A DNA stretch of 64,000 bases from Desulfobacteraceae bacterium (GTDB taxonomy: Bacteria; Desulfobacterota; Desulfobacteria; Desulfobacterales; Desulfobacteraceae), in NCBI GenBank assembly GCA_016744295.1, contig JADGEQ010000015.1, forward strand, positions 62,001 through 126,000. Direction: 5' to 3'. A program made the position numbers and the translations under genes. Below the pieces are notes generated by a model. It saw nothing but the letters and a program-made list of their open reading frames with translations. It was not told the origin of the DNA and made no database searches. Shown here one piece after another: positions 41,717 to 51,282 of the stretch (its first letter is position 1; each line of letters opens with the position of its first letter).

Positions 41717-43831
41717 TTAGAAACGGTATCTGAAGGTGATCCCTAGGGTACGGGGATCTCCTTCCACAGCTTTCAATATTCCGCTTCCCATCATTTCATC
41801 CAATGCCGTGAAATACGTCTGATTAAAAATATTTTTACACCAGAAAATCAGGTCAAATGATTCGGTCTCATATCCAATTCTCAGGTTGACCAGTTCAAAG
41901 GCCTTTTGCTTCATGCGGTTGGCCGGGTCCCCGTAAAAGGATCCGGTTCCGGTAATGTCTCCTCCCATGAACAATCCGTTGCCCAGGCGATAGGTACTGC
42001 CTAATGAAAAGGTGTACTCCGGGGCATAGGGCAGTTTGTTTCCTTCATAATCAATGGTTCCGGTTTTGGAGGCATAGGACCACTGGTCAATCTCGGTTTT
42101 CAGGATGCCAAGATTGACAAATGTACTGAGACCGGGAAGGGGATCCGCCTGGATGCTGAGTTCCCCGCCGCAGGTGTGGACCTGGCCGGCATTGTTGATA
42201 TCCGGGGCCATGGGAACCCCAACGGCATCGGGGTTATTCACGTCGATCTGCTTGTCCCGGATATCCACATAAAAGAGGCTGGCGTTGATGCGAAGTCGGT
42301 TGTCCAAAAAACTGGTTTTGATGCCGGTTTCATAATTCCAGGCGTATTCCGGGCCATAGGTAAAGGTGTCCTCTGACATGACCATCGAATAATTGTATCC
42401 TCCCACCTGATACCCTTTTGCGGCAGAGACATAAAGTTTTGCCCAGGAGGTAGGGGTATATCCCAGGGCCAGCTTGGGCAAAAATTCATTGTAGGACAAA
42501 TCCTGTGCAAAGGATTGAGAGGGGGGCAGAAAAGGCATCATACCGGTTTCGTTGTTAACAACCTGCCCCGCAAGTTCCTGGTGGTCCAGTCGCAGGCCGG
42601 CCGTCAGGTCAAAGGCCGGGGTAAAGTTCCAGGTGGCCTGGGAAAAAAGGGCATACCCCTTCATGTCAATATCTCCCAGGGGCTGCCAGAGCCTTGCGCT
42701 GCCACTGGGAATTCTGGCCCGGATATCCAGACCAGTGCCGGTCTCTTCAATAAAACCGTATAGTCCGGCCAGCCAGGTAAGCCGGTCATTGGTCCGGGAG
42801 GAAAACCGGATTTCCTGGGACCACTGGGTATCGTCAAAGGCAAATCCGGAATATAAAGGCCCGCCGTTAAAATCCATGTCGGAAGTAAAATTAATATCAT
42901 AGGCCTGGCGGCTGGTGATGGCGGTCAGGTCCCAGGAGGTTCCCTGGTATTTTATTTTAAGATTCTGGACATCAGAACTTTGTTTTCTTCCCAGGCCCGG
43001 ATCGCCGCTGTTTATGGTATGGGAAGGCGTGGCATTGGGTCCGTTAACCAGGCGGTAGACCCCAAATCCGTCATCCTGGTCCGACCCCCCGGCTGTAAAC
43101 GAGATATCCAGGGCATCAGAAGGGGTGAATCTCAGGGTACCCCGTCCGTCCATATGGCGTTCCCTGGATGTCCGGCGATCATTGTCGGCCAGGTCGGTGC
43201 GAAAACCGTCTGAGGTAAGTCCCTGGAAGGCGACCCCCATAAAGAGACGGTCCTGAACAATCGGGCCTGAAACAGATGTGCCTGCCTTATAGCCCACGCC
43301 ATCATTATCCGAATCATAGGAATAAATGTCCAGATTCACCTGGCCCTGGAACTGATTGTCCGGGGGGAGGGTCACCAGATTGATCAGGCCGGACAGGGTA
43401 TTCCGGCCGTAAAGGGTGCCCTGGGGACCTTTGAGAATTTCAATGCGTTGAATGTTCAGTAGGTCCGGATTGGTCATGTAGCTTAGGGGTGAGGATACGC
43501 CATCCACATAAAATCCGGCAGGGGAAAAAATAGCACTTTTAAAGGAGGAAATGCCCCGAATGATGATGGGACTTTCAGCCGCATTGGTTTTCATGAACAG
43601 ATTGGCCGACTGCAGGGTGACATCGGACATGGTTTTCAATTCATAGTCTTCTAGCTTCATCCGAGTGAACAGATCAATGGTCATGGGAACGTCTTGGATA
43701 TTTTCCTCCCGTTTCTGGGCAGTAACGGTCAAAGGGTCCAGGGTCAGATTTCGGTTTGAGCCTGCATAAATGGGGGGCGTCCAGGCCAGAATCAGGCCCA
43801 GGCAGCTCAGGCAGAACAATAAAGGGTTCAT
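41717..43831 (-). CDS. TonB-dependent outer-membrane receptor (rhtX cassette)
   Basis: A 704-residue receptor. Signal peptide ends IYA; TonB box PLTVTAQKREENIQD; plug motif IQRIEILKGPQGTLYGRN then LSGLINLVTLPP; barrel ends ITFRYRF. Last gene of AraC, RhtX, O-methyltransferase, TBDR on the minus strand. The RhtX-type permease next door indicates a siderophore ligand, transported as an intact ferric chelate. Confidence 0.92.
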   Translation of the reverse strand: MNPLLFCLSCLGLILAWTPPIYAGSNRNLTLDPLTVTAQKREENIQDVPMTIDLFTRMKLEDYELKTMSDVTLQSANLFMKTNAAESPIIIRGISSFKSAIFSPAGFYVDGVSSPLSYMTNPDLLNIQRIEILKGPQGTLYGRNTLSGLINLVTLPPDNQFQGQVNLDIYSYDSDNDGVGYKAGTSVSGPIVQDRLFMGVAFQGLTSDGFRTDLADNDRRTSRERHMDGRGTLRFTPSDALDISFTAGGSDQDDGFGVYRLVNGPNATPSHTINSGDPGLGRKQSSDVQNLKIKYQGTSWDLTAITSRQAYDINFTSDMDFNGGPLYSGFAFDDTQWSQEIRFSSRTNDRLTWLAGLYGFIEETGTGLDIRARIPSGSARLWQPLGDIDMKGYALFSQATWNFTPAFDLTAGLRLDHQELAGQVVNNETGMMPFLPPSQSFAQDLSYNEFLPKLALGYTPTSWAKLYVSAAKGYQVGGYNYSMVMSEDTFTYGPEYAWNYETGIKTSFLDNRLRINASLFYVDIRDKQIDVNNPDAVGVPMAPDINNAGQVHTCGGELSIQADPLPGLSTFVNLGILKTEIDQWSYASKTGTIDYEGNKLPYAPEYTFSLGSTYRLGNGLFMGGDITGTGSFYGDPANRMKQKAFELVNLRIGYETESFDLIFWCKNIFNQTYFTALDEMMGSGILKAVEGDPRTLGITFRYRF

Positions 43832-43872
43832 CTTAAATTACCTTATTTTAAATAAAAAGTGATTAACATTGA

Positions 43873-44880
43873 TCAGGGCTTTTGTGCCATGTCCAGTTCC
43901 ATGGTGCCAAGACCGTAGACAAGGGGCCGGGACTGGATGGTTTTAAATCCCGCTGTTATGCAGGCCTGGGCAATATCACCCCGGTCCAGGCCCAGTTCCT
44001 GCCACATCATGGATACGGGCAGCCAGCTTAGGGCAATGGATTCAGGTCGGGTCCGGTTCTGGGTCATGCCGTCGTGGACACTGATAAACACCCCCCCCGG
44101 GTTGAGGGCCGTAAAAATTTTTTTCATCATGGCCCCAAGATCCTCCCGGACAAAATTCAGGCAGGCGGTTGCCATGATCAGGTCATAGCCCTTCCCCAGG
44201 GAATCATGGGTAAAATCACCCTTCTGGACGGCTATCCGCTCTTCCATACCTGCCTTTTTAATTTCTTCCCGGGCCACCCGGGTTACGGCGGGCCGGTCAA
44301 AAATGGTCCCGCTCATGGAGGGATGGGCACCCACCACGGCCATGGCATTGAGGCCCGGCCCTCCTCCCAGATCCAGCATTTTTGAAAAATCTAAAAATCC
44401 AGGGTGGCTGGAAATAATTTGGGCCAGGGCCGGGCCGGTGCAGGTGCGCTGAAAATTAATCAGTCCCAGGGCCTCTTTGGCCCAGATCCCTTCATCGTCT
44501 GCCTGGAGCTCTTGTTCCGGAGGCCCGCTTTGCAAGATGGACTCCATGTTCTGGAAAAAGGGCTGATTCCATCTGGCATGGTTGGCCAGATACTCTCCCA
44601 GGTAGGAGGGGGAACCCTGGACCAGGTATTTTTGGCTTAGGGGCGTGTTCCGGAACCCTCCTGTTTTATCCGTATCTGCCAGCCCAATGGCCACAAGGCC
44701 CCGAAGAAAAAACAGGGTGTTCCGGGGGTGGATGGCAAGTTTCTCGGCCAGGGGGCCGGGTTCCATTCTTTGGGTAAGATGATCAAATACGGCCAGGCGG
44801 ATGCCTTCATGGAGCAGACGGGTATAAAACGCCCCCTGGTGCATTTTAAACAACAAGCCAAAATTTTTATCAGCAGTCAT
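43873..44880 (-). CDS. O-methyltransferase-family SAM enzyme
   Basis: A 335-residue protein with an N-terminal dimerisation and helix-turn-helix-like region (FDHLTQRMEPGPLAEKLAIH, about 30-49) and a C-terminal SAM domain: FLDFSKMLDLGGGPGLNAM (near 165), KGDFTH and ALNPGGVFISVHD. Resembles hydroxyneurosporene or acetylserotonin-type O-methyltransferases. AAGGAAATCCC precedes ATG 44880, which overlaps the rhtX end. Its placement between a siderophore permease and a receptor suggests it modifies the siderophore, or an aromatic metabolite related to it. Confidence 0.85.
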   Translation of the reverse strand: MTADKNFGLLFKMHQGAFYTRLLHEGIRLAVFDHLTQRMEPGPLAEKLAIHPRNTLFFLRGLVAIGLADTDKTGGFRNTPLSQKYLVQGSPSYLGEYLANHARWNQPFFQNMESILQSGPPEQELQADDEGIWAKEALGLINFQRTCTGPALAQIISSHPGFLDFSKMLDLGGGPGLNAMAVVGAHPSMSGTIFDRPAVTRVAREEIKKAGMEERIAVQKGDFTHDSLGKGYDLIMATACLNFVREDLGAMMKKIFTALNPGGVFISVHDGMTQNRTRPESIALSWLPVSMMWQELGLDRGDIAQACITAGFKTIQSRPLVYGLGTMELDMAQKP

Positions 44881-46213
44881 GGGATTTCCTTTCAGTATTA
44901 TGTGTAAATTGAGGGTCAAATGATAAAAACGCCCGGTCCAGCGGACGCAACAGAGATTGAAAAAGCTGGTGGACGGGGAAAACAAAAGCCAGGGAGGCAA
45001 GGGTCAGGATTTGAAATACGGCGGTATATCCAAGGGTCTGGCCCATCCAGCCCCCCAGGATCACTGCGGCAAAGGTGGAAAAATGCTGGAAACCGCAGAG
45101 AATACCGAATCGGGTGGCGGCCCCGGGGTGGCCTGCGCTGGCCTGGAGAATCAATGCATAGATTGAGGACATGAGGATCCCCATGAGTAATTGTTCCCCC
45201 CCCACGGCCAGGGCAATGAACCAGCCGGCCCGGCACTCCCCTGAGGCCATGACCCATGAGGCCCCCGCCACAAGGGCGGTTGCCAGACATCCCAGGCTGA
45301 AAAGATGTCTGGCCGCCACCCTTTGAATCAGAACACTGCCCAGCCAGGTGCCGAAGATCGCCACAGGAGAGCCTGCCCACAACACCAGGATACCGATGCG
45401 GGCAGGAGACAGCCCCATATCCCCCAGCAGGGTAAACCTGAGCTGGTATCCAGTCTTTAGAACAAGGGCCATGACCCCGAGCAGGATAAAAAAACCAAGG
45501 GTTTGGGGGGACCGGATAAAGGAAAGGGTGTTGACCGGAGTACCACAGTTAATGGCAGAAAAAACGGATCTTTCCGTTAAAGGGACCCTTTCTTTGAAAA
45601 TGAACAGGGGCAGGGAAAGAAAAGATAAGAAACCGGCAAGCAGGATTAATGTGGGGGCCCACCCAAGGTGGTGGAACAGGATCAGGAAAATACCGCCGCC
45701 AATCATGAACCCCGTAAAGTTGGCCCCCATCTGTACAGCAGATCCCAGGGCCCGTTCCCGGGGCAGAAGAATATCTGCGGCATACCCGTCCAGGGCGATA
45801 TCCCCCAGGGCCAGGGCCGTGTTCATGGCCAGCACCAGGGCAAATACCGGGACCGTGCCCCTGTCGGGTGGGAAAAAGGCCAGAACGGACAAAATTGCCG
45901 GAACCAGAATTCGGGTGGGCAATATCCATGATTTTCTATGGCCAAGGCCCGGCAGAAAAAACCGGTCCACAAATGGCGCATAGAGGAATTTTAAAGCCCA
46001 GGGGGCATAAAGCAGGGCCAAAAGACCAATGGTAGCAAGCTCGATGCCGCACCCCCTGAATATCACGGGAAGGGCCAGCCATGTAAACCCCACCGGGGTG
46101 TGCTGCCCCAGATAGGCGATCAAAAAAAACAAGAGTTTGGCCGGGGGGGGCCATGATTCCGGGCATCTGCTAAGGCCTCTTGTCAGCCCGGACATCGGGC
46201 GGGATACCTGCAT
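44870..46213 (-). CDS. rhtX: RhtX/FptX-family siderophore permease (MFS-type)
   Basis: A 447-residue protein with 12 predicted helices. The signature LPVIFRGCGIELATIGLLAL with APWALKFLYAPFVDRF is characteristic of RhtX/FptX/AmpG-type single-component siderophore permeases. Start 46213 follows TTTTAGGAGAAAATAT. It is the first gene after the araC regulator, and its end overlaps the O-methyltransferase start by 11 bp. It moves the periplasmic ferric-siderophore into the cytoplasm without a binding protein. Confidence 0.88.
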   Translation of the reverse strand: MQVSRPMSGLTRGLSRCPESWPPPAKLLFFLIAYLGQHTPVGFTWLALPVIFRGCGIELATIGLLALLYAPWALKFLYAPFVDRFFLPGLGHRKSWILPTRILVPAILSVLAFFPPDRGTVPVFALVLAMNTALALGDIALDGYAADILLPRERALGSAVQMGANFTGFMIGGGIFLILFHHLGWAPTLILLAGFLSFLSLPLFIFKERVPLTERSVFSAINCGTPVNTLSFIRSPQTLGFFILLGVMALVLKTGYQLRFTLLGDMGLSPARIGILVLWAGSPVAIFGTWLGSVLIQRVAARHLFSLGCLATALVAGASWVMASGECRAGWFIALAVGGEQLLMGILMSSIYALILQASAGHPGAATRFGILCGFQHFSTFAAVILGGWMGQTLGYTAVFQILTLASLAFVFPVHQLFQSLLRPLDRAFLSFDPQFTHNTERKSHDC

Positions 46214-46322
46214 ATATTTTCTCCTAAAATAATATACCATTAAATTTAACTGCTACTTTAGAAGAAATGTCTTGTCTGTGCTAACGATTGAATATCTTTA
46301 ATTGATGATTTAATATTTGGGG

Positions 46323-47297
46323 CTATAGGAAGGGGCATCGTCCGGGCATGACCTGTCCCGGAAGGATGCCAAAGGCTCTGAAAAAGGCCTTGGCAAAATG
46401 GCTCAACGAATCATATCCCACAGCCAGGGCTACTTCGGTGACATTCATCCGGTTTTGTTCAAGCAATTGCCTGGCATGGTTCAGCCGCACCTCCCTGAGA
46501 TGGGCAAAGGGGGTGGTGCCGTATATGGATTTGAATCCCGAAGAGAGTCGGTTGGGCGTCAATCCCACCTGACGGGCCAGATCAATCAGGCTGGGAGATT
46601 CATCCAGCTGCCGGACCAGGGTATCCCGGGCAGCATCAATACGCTCCCTTATGTCCGGTGGCAGGGGAACTATTTTTTTCTTTCCGGCCAGCTGGCCAAA
46701 CTGAAGCCCAATGAGTTCCAGGGCAAGGCCTTCCAAAAGAAGTCGGGGAGTATGGGGCCGGGACAATGCCTCGACCAGGTAACCCAGGGTTGTCTGAATC
46801 CGGGGCGTATTTTTTCCCAGGGCAAAACAGCCCTGATTGCCCTGATCCTGGGCCGCCCGCCGGAAACAGGGGGGCAAAAGTTCCATATCCTGATCCAGGG
46901 AGGTGGAAAAACACTCAGGGGTCATGGTCAGGGTGACCACCCGGATGGGGTCACCGGGAAACAGCCGGGCCTTTCCCGAGGTGCCGGGTTGGAAGGCCAG
47001 GCGGTTCATTCCGGTTGTCATCTCCATTTCCCGGTCCAGAGAATAGTGATGGTATTGAATCTTTCCGGACAAGAAAAAGATCCATCCGAATCCGGTCGGC
47101 CAGGAATCCGACGTCATGACAATTGGGGCCGTGGGGGCATAGTCTGTCAGGTAAAGGGCAAACCCGGGCCGCAGTCCCACAACCTTCATGTGGCCGCAGA
47201 CATGGGGAAGCTTGCAGCAGGTGCGTTCTCCTGTTTTTTTGGGAAAAAGCAAATGATTTTCCGCCGGGGTATCCTGGGTTTTTAAACAAATCTGCAT
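46323..47297 (-). CDS. AraC/PchR-type regulator of the rhtX cassette
   Basis: A 324-residue AraC regulator. N-terminal domain contains WIFFLSGKIQYHHYSLD (about 68-84). C-terminal domain has SPSLIDLARQVGLTPNRLSS and VTEVALAVGYDSLSHFAKAF. PchR-like regulators sense the siderophore and activate its receptor. Same strand, 110 bp upstream of rhtX, so probably the first member or divergent control point of this cassette. CCAGGGAGGA lies 11 bp before the ATG. 47298-47627 has no gene. Confidence 0.88.
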   Translation of the reverse strand: MQICLKTQDTPAENHLLFPKKTGERTCCKLPHVCGHMKVVGLRPGFALYLTDYAPTAPIVMTSDSWPTGFGWIFFLSGKIQYHHYSLDREMEMTTGMNRLAFQPGTSGKARLFPGDPIRVVTLTMTPECFSTSLDQDMELLPPCFRRAAQDQGNQGCFALGKNTPRIQTTLGYLVEALSRPHTPRLLLEGLALELIGLQFGQLAGKKKIVPLPPDIRERIDAARDTLVRQLDESPSLIDLARQVGLTPNRLSSGFKSIYGTTPFAHLREVRLNHARQLLEQNRMNVTEVALAVGYDSLSHFAKAFFRAFGILPGQVMPGRCPFL

Positions 47298-47627
47298 GGT
47301 TGTTTTATCCTCCCTGGGCCGCTATTGTCTGATGATCTACTGAGGCTGAATGTCATTTCATAAAAGGTATTGGGATCTCCTGATAAAAGGAGTTCATCTA
47401 CCTTTATCTTCAACCAAATTATATTACATATATTAAGTTATGCATTCCTTCAAGTGTTTTGTGTGTCAAATCATTACTTAAGGATGCAACATTGTGATTA
47501 TTGTCTGATAATTTTGAAATATTTTTTTCTCTTTTTTAAAGCAGAATTTGGTGGTCCGTATTTGCTATAATACCCTGACCCGCATAAAGGCGGGCATTGA
47601 TCCGGTACTGTAACAGATGCAAAAGGA

Positions 47628-47747
47628 GAAATAAAACCGGTTTTCCTCATTGTGAAATCCATGGCCCTCATTCTCCTTGAGCATATAGGGTAGGTCAATA
47701 TTGCGTTTTTTCAAGGCGTTGACAATCTGCCCGGCTCCCGGTAATGA
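47628..47747 (-). pseudogene. C-terminal scrap of an S9 (prolyl oligopeptidase) peptidase
   Basis: One frame reads NALKKRNIDLPYMLKENEGH then GFHNEENRFYF, closely matching the C-terminal catalytic-His region of S9 peptidases (the GHGF motif). No other part of the gene remains, and it overlaps the 3' end of the oxidoreductase in another frame. The last ~18 residues of that enzyme appear to be encoded by this foreign scrap. Confidence 0.6.
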
Positions 47748-50187
47748 TTTGTTTGGTATCCTCTCCGGTGCAAAAGCCGACACTACAGCTTCCAGATGAT
47801 TGATGCTTATTAATGTTGCAGGGAAAGCCCCTCATGTGTACAGATCCGCTTATCGGATCAGTAAAATCATTGTTAAATAAAAGATTTACATTCGAGCCTT
47901 TGGAAGTGTAAATATCATGTCCGGGTAAACCAAGTTCTGTGCATGCCTGCCACCATCCGTGCTGGGTACAGACTACATCCGGCGCAATACCGTCGGTCAG
48001 CCTTGCCGCTAAGGTGATTTGACCATGAACAGTTTTCAGAATTATTGATTCTCCATCTGTGAAGCCCATCTCTTCGGCCTTTTTTCTGTTGATTTCTAAA
48101 AACGGATGCGGGTTTTGTTTTCTTAACGAGGGTATGCCCCGATGCTGAGAATGACAATACCCGCGTAATTTGGACGTGATAAGGAGAAAAGGATAATCGG
48201 TCCTGCTGATTCCGGCCTTTTGGAAAATTTCATAGGGGTTTTTCCATTCCGGCAGGGGAGCTTGTCCTATGTCTTTTAAAAGTTGCGAAAAAAGTTCTAT
48301 ACGGCCGGACATGCTGCCAAAGCCTTTTTTCTTATATTTTTGATATTCAAGAGGCTCTTGGATAAATATTCCACCATCCGCTTTTTTCAGATCTTTCAGT
48401 TTGATTTTTGTGGGTTCTAACATCGATTCAAAGGCTTTTTCAATGCTTCCATTCCAGAATTTATCAGTAAAACCGAGTCGTTTTGCAAGTTCAAAAATAA
48501 TCCACAATTCATCTTTGCTTTCACCCCGTGGTTCGGCCGCTGGTTCGCGCCACTGTAATACCCATTTGTTATCCTGAAATTCGAGGGGGTAGCCGATACG
48601 GCCTGTCTCCCAAAAGGAAGCCGACGGCAGGACGATGTCGGCAAATTTTGCAGTTGGATTGATAGTGAGATCAATATGGACATGAAAATCCAATTTTTTG
48701 AGTGCATTTGCGGTCATCTTGCTGTCTGGATTGGCTGAAATTGTATTTGCACCAAAAACAATGAGTCCTTTAACCTGAAACGGATCTGCTCGTTCAATGG
48801 CTTTGCATATAAGGTAGGGTGGGACAGCCATAATTGTACCTGCCGGTCCAAGAGGATGCTCGGTGATGGCTATATTCTTTTTAAGCATATCCGGAGTGAC
48901 AAATTCAAAACCAAAAGGATAGGCCATAGGGGGAATAGGAGAGTGTATTGTATTGCCCCCCTTTTTGTCATAGTCTCCTGTCAGCGCATAGAAGGTGCAT
49001 ATGGCTCGATTCGTTTGAGTCGCATTCAGATTTTGTTCTATACCGTTGAATGAATACCAGCATGCCGGGCTGTTTTGGGCAATCATACGAATAGTTTTTT
49101 CCAAAAGCCCCATGGGAACAGATGTATGCTGTTCGATAAATTCAGGCGTATACATTGCCACAGATTCTTTGAGCAGTGTAAAAACGGTTTTGTATTCCAC
49201 ATTTTCACCGTTATCAAGTCTGACAAAGCCTTTTCCCTCAAGGCAGGGGATGAAATCGGGCTTTGATCCCGGCTTATGGGGAACGGGCATATTGTCAGCG
49301 GGGTCTATCAGATAAAATAGATCTTGGTTATCCTCGGAAGAATCAACAAAAGAAACCCGAAGCAGATCTTTGGTGTCGCTTTTCACCAATAAAGGTGCAT
49401 TGGTCCATTCTTGTACAAACCTGTCATCAAATAGTCTATGCTTGAGCATAAGATGGATCATTCCCAAGGCCAGAGCCCCATCCGTTCCCGGTTTAACCTG
49501 GAGCCAGATGTCTGCTTTGGCTGCAATCTCTGTTAATCGAGGATCAATAACAATTACCAATGCCCCACGCTTTTGTGCTGTTTTAATTTGCCAGTTGAGA
49601 GCATTGAATGTGTTATTGGGATTATGTCCCCAGATGAGAATGCATTTACTATTTTTAAAATCCGGCCAGCCCGCGGCAAAGTCATCTCCGGGTTTACCAA
49701 AGGTCAGGGCAGACCCATTATCCCGGTGCCAATTGCATATGTGGGTTGTTGTCATATGGTTGGGTGTGCCGTAGAGGTTGGATAACCGCCTTATAAATGA
49801 TGTGATCTCCCACAAAGGGGAGGAGACATTGGTCTGGGAAAAAACAAATGCCTCTGCACCATATTGTGTTTTAATCTTTCCCATTTTATCAGCAATCGTA
49901 TCCAATGCTTTTTCCCAGCTTATGCGTTTCCAGCCTGGATCAGCAGAACCTTTAGGATTAGTGCGCTCAAGGGGGTACTCAAGCCTGGCATTGTTATAAA
50001 CCATCTCCGGCCCGGCCAGCCCTTTTGGGCAAAGTGGTCTGTAAAATTTATGCTCCCTGTCGGCTGTCACCCTGGTGAATTTACCATTTTCAATATGTGC
50101 CACGGCAGGGCAATTGCTGAAACACTGGGCACAGTAGGTTCTGATTTTTTTTGATTTTTTGATTTTATCTTTGTCGTTATAGCTCAT
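47695..50187 (-). CDS. Molybdopterin (Mo/W) oxidoreductase, cytoplasmic
   Basis: An 830-residue DMSO-reductase-superfamily enzyme. Start 50187 follows AAGGAG. Residues 19-54 hold the [4Fe-4S] cluster as C-x2-C-x3-C-x27-C (CAQCFSNC ... LCPKG). Molybdopterin-binding segments include SCILIWGHNPNNTFNALNWQ and IVIDPRLTEIAAKADIW; THICNWHRDNG carries the possible Mo/W Cys ligand. There is no Tat signal, so it is cytoplasmic. A 2[4Fe-4S] ferredoxin gene lies upstream. The substrate is not clear: candidates are polysulfide, DMSO or acetylene-hydratase-like reactions. The C-terminal end overlaps the S9 peptidase scrap. Confidence 0.85.
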   Translation of the reverse strand: MSYNDKDKIKKSKKIRTYCAQCFSNCPAVAHIENGKFTRVTADREHKFYRPLCPKGLAGPEMVYNNARLEYPLERTNPKGSADPGWKRISWEKALDTIADKMGKIKTQYGAEAFVFSQTNVSSPLWEITSFIRRLSNLYGTPNHMTTTHICNWHRDNGSALTFGKPGDDFAAGWPDFKNSKCILIWGHNPNNTFNALNWQIKTAQKRGALVIVIDPRLTEIAAKADIWLQVKPGTDGALALGMIHLMLKHRLFDDRFVQEWTNAPLLVKSDTKDLLRVSFVDSSEDNQDLFYLIDPADNMPVPHKPGSKPDFIPCLEGKGFVRLDNGENVEYKTVFTLLKESVAMYTPEFIEQHTSVPMGLLEKTIRMIAQNSPACWYSFNGIEQNLNATQTNRAICTFYALTGDYDKKGGNTIHSPIPPMAYPFGFEFVTPDMLKKNIAITEHPLGPAGTIMAVPPYLICKAIERADPFQVKGLIVFGANTISANPDSKMTANALKKLDFHVHIDLTINPTAKFADIVLPSASFWETGRIGYPLEFQDNKWVLQWREPAAEPRGESKDELWIIFELAKRLGFTDKFWNGSIEKAFESMLEPTKIKLKDLKKADGGIFIQEPLEYQKYKKKGFGSMSGRIELFSQLLKDIGQAPLPEWKNPYEIFQKAGISRTDYPFLLITSKLRGYCHSQHRGIPSLRKQNPHPFLEINRKKAEEMGFTDGESIILKTVHGQITLAARLTDGIAPDVVCTQHGWWQACTELGLPGHDIYTSKGSNVNLLFNNDFTDPISGSVHMRGFPCNINKHQSSGSCSVGFCTGEDTKQIITGSRADCQRLEKTQY

Positions 50188-50393
50188 ATTGTACTCCTTG
50201 TTTTTCATCATAGAGGGTGGTTTGCAGCCAAGTGTATATCGACAATAGCCGATGCTAAAAAACATTGGCCGGCAGAAAATTGTTGTCCTATGACAATTAT
50301 CTTTTTTTTGGGTTTTAAGATGATTGCTTTGCACTGGAACTGTTTTTACAACCAAGGCCTTACCTTTTTTGTTAGTATTCGACAGGCTCTCTT

Positions 50394-50687
50394 CTAAAAT
50401 ATTTTTTCAAGTTGTTTGAAATCTTCCAGGAAAATGGCTTCATGTCTGCAGGCTTTTATGCATAATCCGCATCCTAAGCATTTGATCGGGTCAATAACTT
50501 CAAGTCTGTTATTTTTATGATAAAAACAATTTATTCGTTGGAAGAGGGTCATTTCCTGTTTTTCATCTGAACTTACCCTTCTGATTTTTAATATTTTTTG
50601 GGGACATACTTCCTGGCAATCCCCACATGCTGAGCACCTATTCTGATTTATCATTATTTTTTTATTCATCAAATTTAATCCATTCAT
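50394..50687 (-). CDS. 2[4Fe-4S] ferredoxin
   Basis: A 97-residue ferredoxin. Two cluster motifs are seen: CSACGDCQEVCP (about residues 19-30) and CLGCGLCIKACRH (about 71-83), separated by an inserted basic loop of about 40 residues, which is longer than in classic ferredoxins. The start could be 50669 (MNKKIM), which has a slightly better ribosome site. It precedes the Mo/W oxidoreductase by 206 bp on the same strand and is probably its electron partner. Confidence 0.82.
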   Translation of the reverse strand: MNGLNLMNKKIMINQNRCSACGDCQEVCPQKILKIRRVSSDEKQEMTLFQRINCFYHKNNRLEVIDPIKCLGCGLCIKACRHEAIFLEDFKQLEKIF

Positions 50688-50768
50688 AATTTTATCATGC
50701 TTTGTATTGTATGTCGTTATGACTGCTATTCTATTTATACTAAATTCGTTGTAAATTTACAAAAAAAA

Positions 50769-50996
50769 TTAATCCGGCAACATGGTTATCCCAAAAACGA
50801 TTTTCTCCCTGATATCTTTGAAAAGGACATCAGATTCTTCATAGGCCATACGTATGACATGAATATTTGAAAAGGTAAGTCCGTTAAGTTCTTTGGATTT
50901 TGATTCAGGTCTATTGGTCATAATCTTAAACCAAAGCTTATGGAAAGCTGGATCAAAAAATTCAATCTGATCACTTGTTATTTTGTTGTTTGCCAT
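50769..50996 (-). CDS. Hypothetical 75-residue protein
   Basis: A strong ribosome site (GGAGAGTTA) precedes the ATG at 50996. The protein (starts MANNKITSDQIEFFDPAFHK) is soluble, with mixed charged and aromatic residues and no cysteine, and no family is recognised. It lies 81 bp before the ferredoxin gene on the same strand and may belong to the same transcript as the oxidoreductase. Confidence 0.6.
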   Translation of the reverse strand: MANNKITSDQIEFFDPAFHKLWFKIMTNRPESKSKELNGLTFSNIHVIRMAYEESDVLFKDIREKIVFGITMLPD

Positions 50997-51152
50997 TAAC
51001 TCTCCAAAGTCTGGTGATTGGTTCGATGTAAAAACATAACTATGTTCGCTGTATATGTCAAGAAAATAGTTAAAAATAAGTAGGGGGCTTTCCCCTTTAT
51101 TTTAGCTTGTGCCACTTTTCACCTGACTTCCTGTCCGAATCACACCCCTGTA

Positions 51153-51227
51153 AGGAATGCCGGGAACCGGATGTCCGGTGGAGAAAAACAGCGGATCACC
51201 ATTGCCCTGTCCCTGGGTTGGAACTGA
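51153..51227 (+). pseudogene. Scrap of an ABC ATPase signature region
   Basis: A 24-codon frame contains MSGGEKQRITIALSL, an ABC C-signature, and then stops. It has no Walker A or B. It abuts the AraC relic at 51283 and is read on the opposite strand. Confidence 0.5.
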
Positions 51228-51282
51228 AAATTCCGGAGCGTCCGACCAGGGGATAGAATATTATGGCTGAATGGGTCGGTTT

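Noticed and set aside
45348..47285. Long plus-strand frames over rhtX and araC
   Set aside because: Antisense shadows in GC-rich stretches; low-complexity composition.
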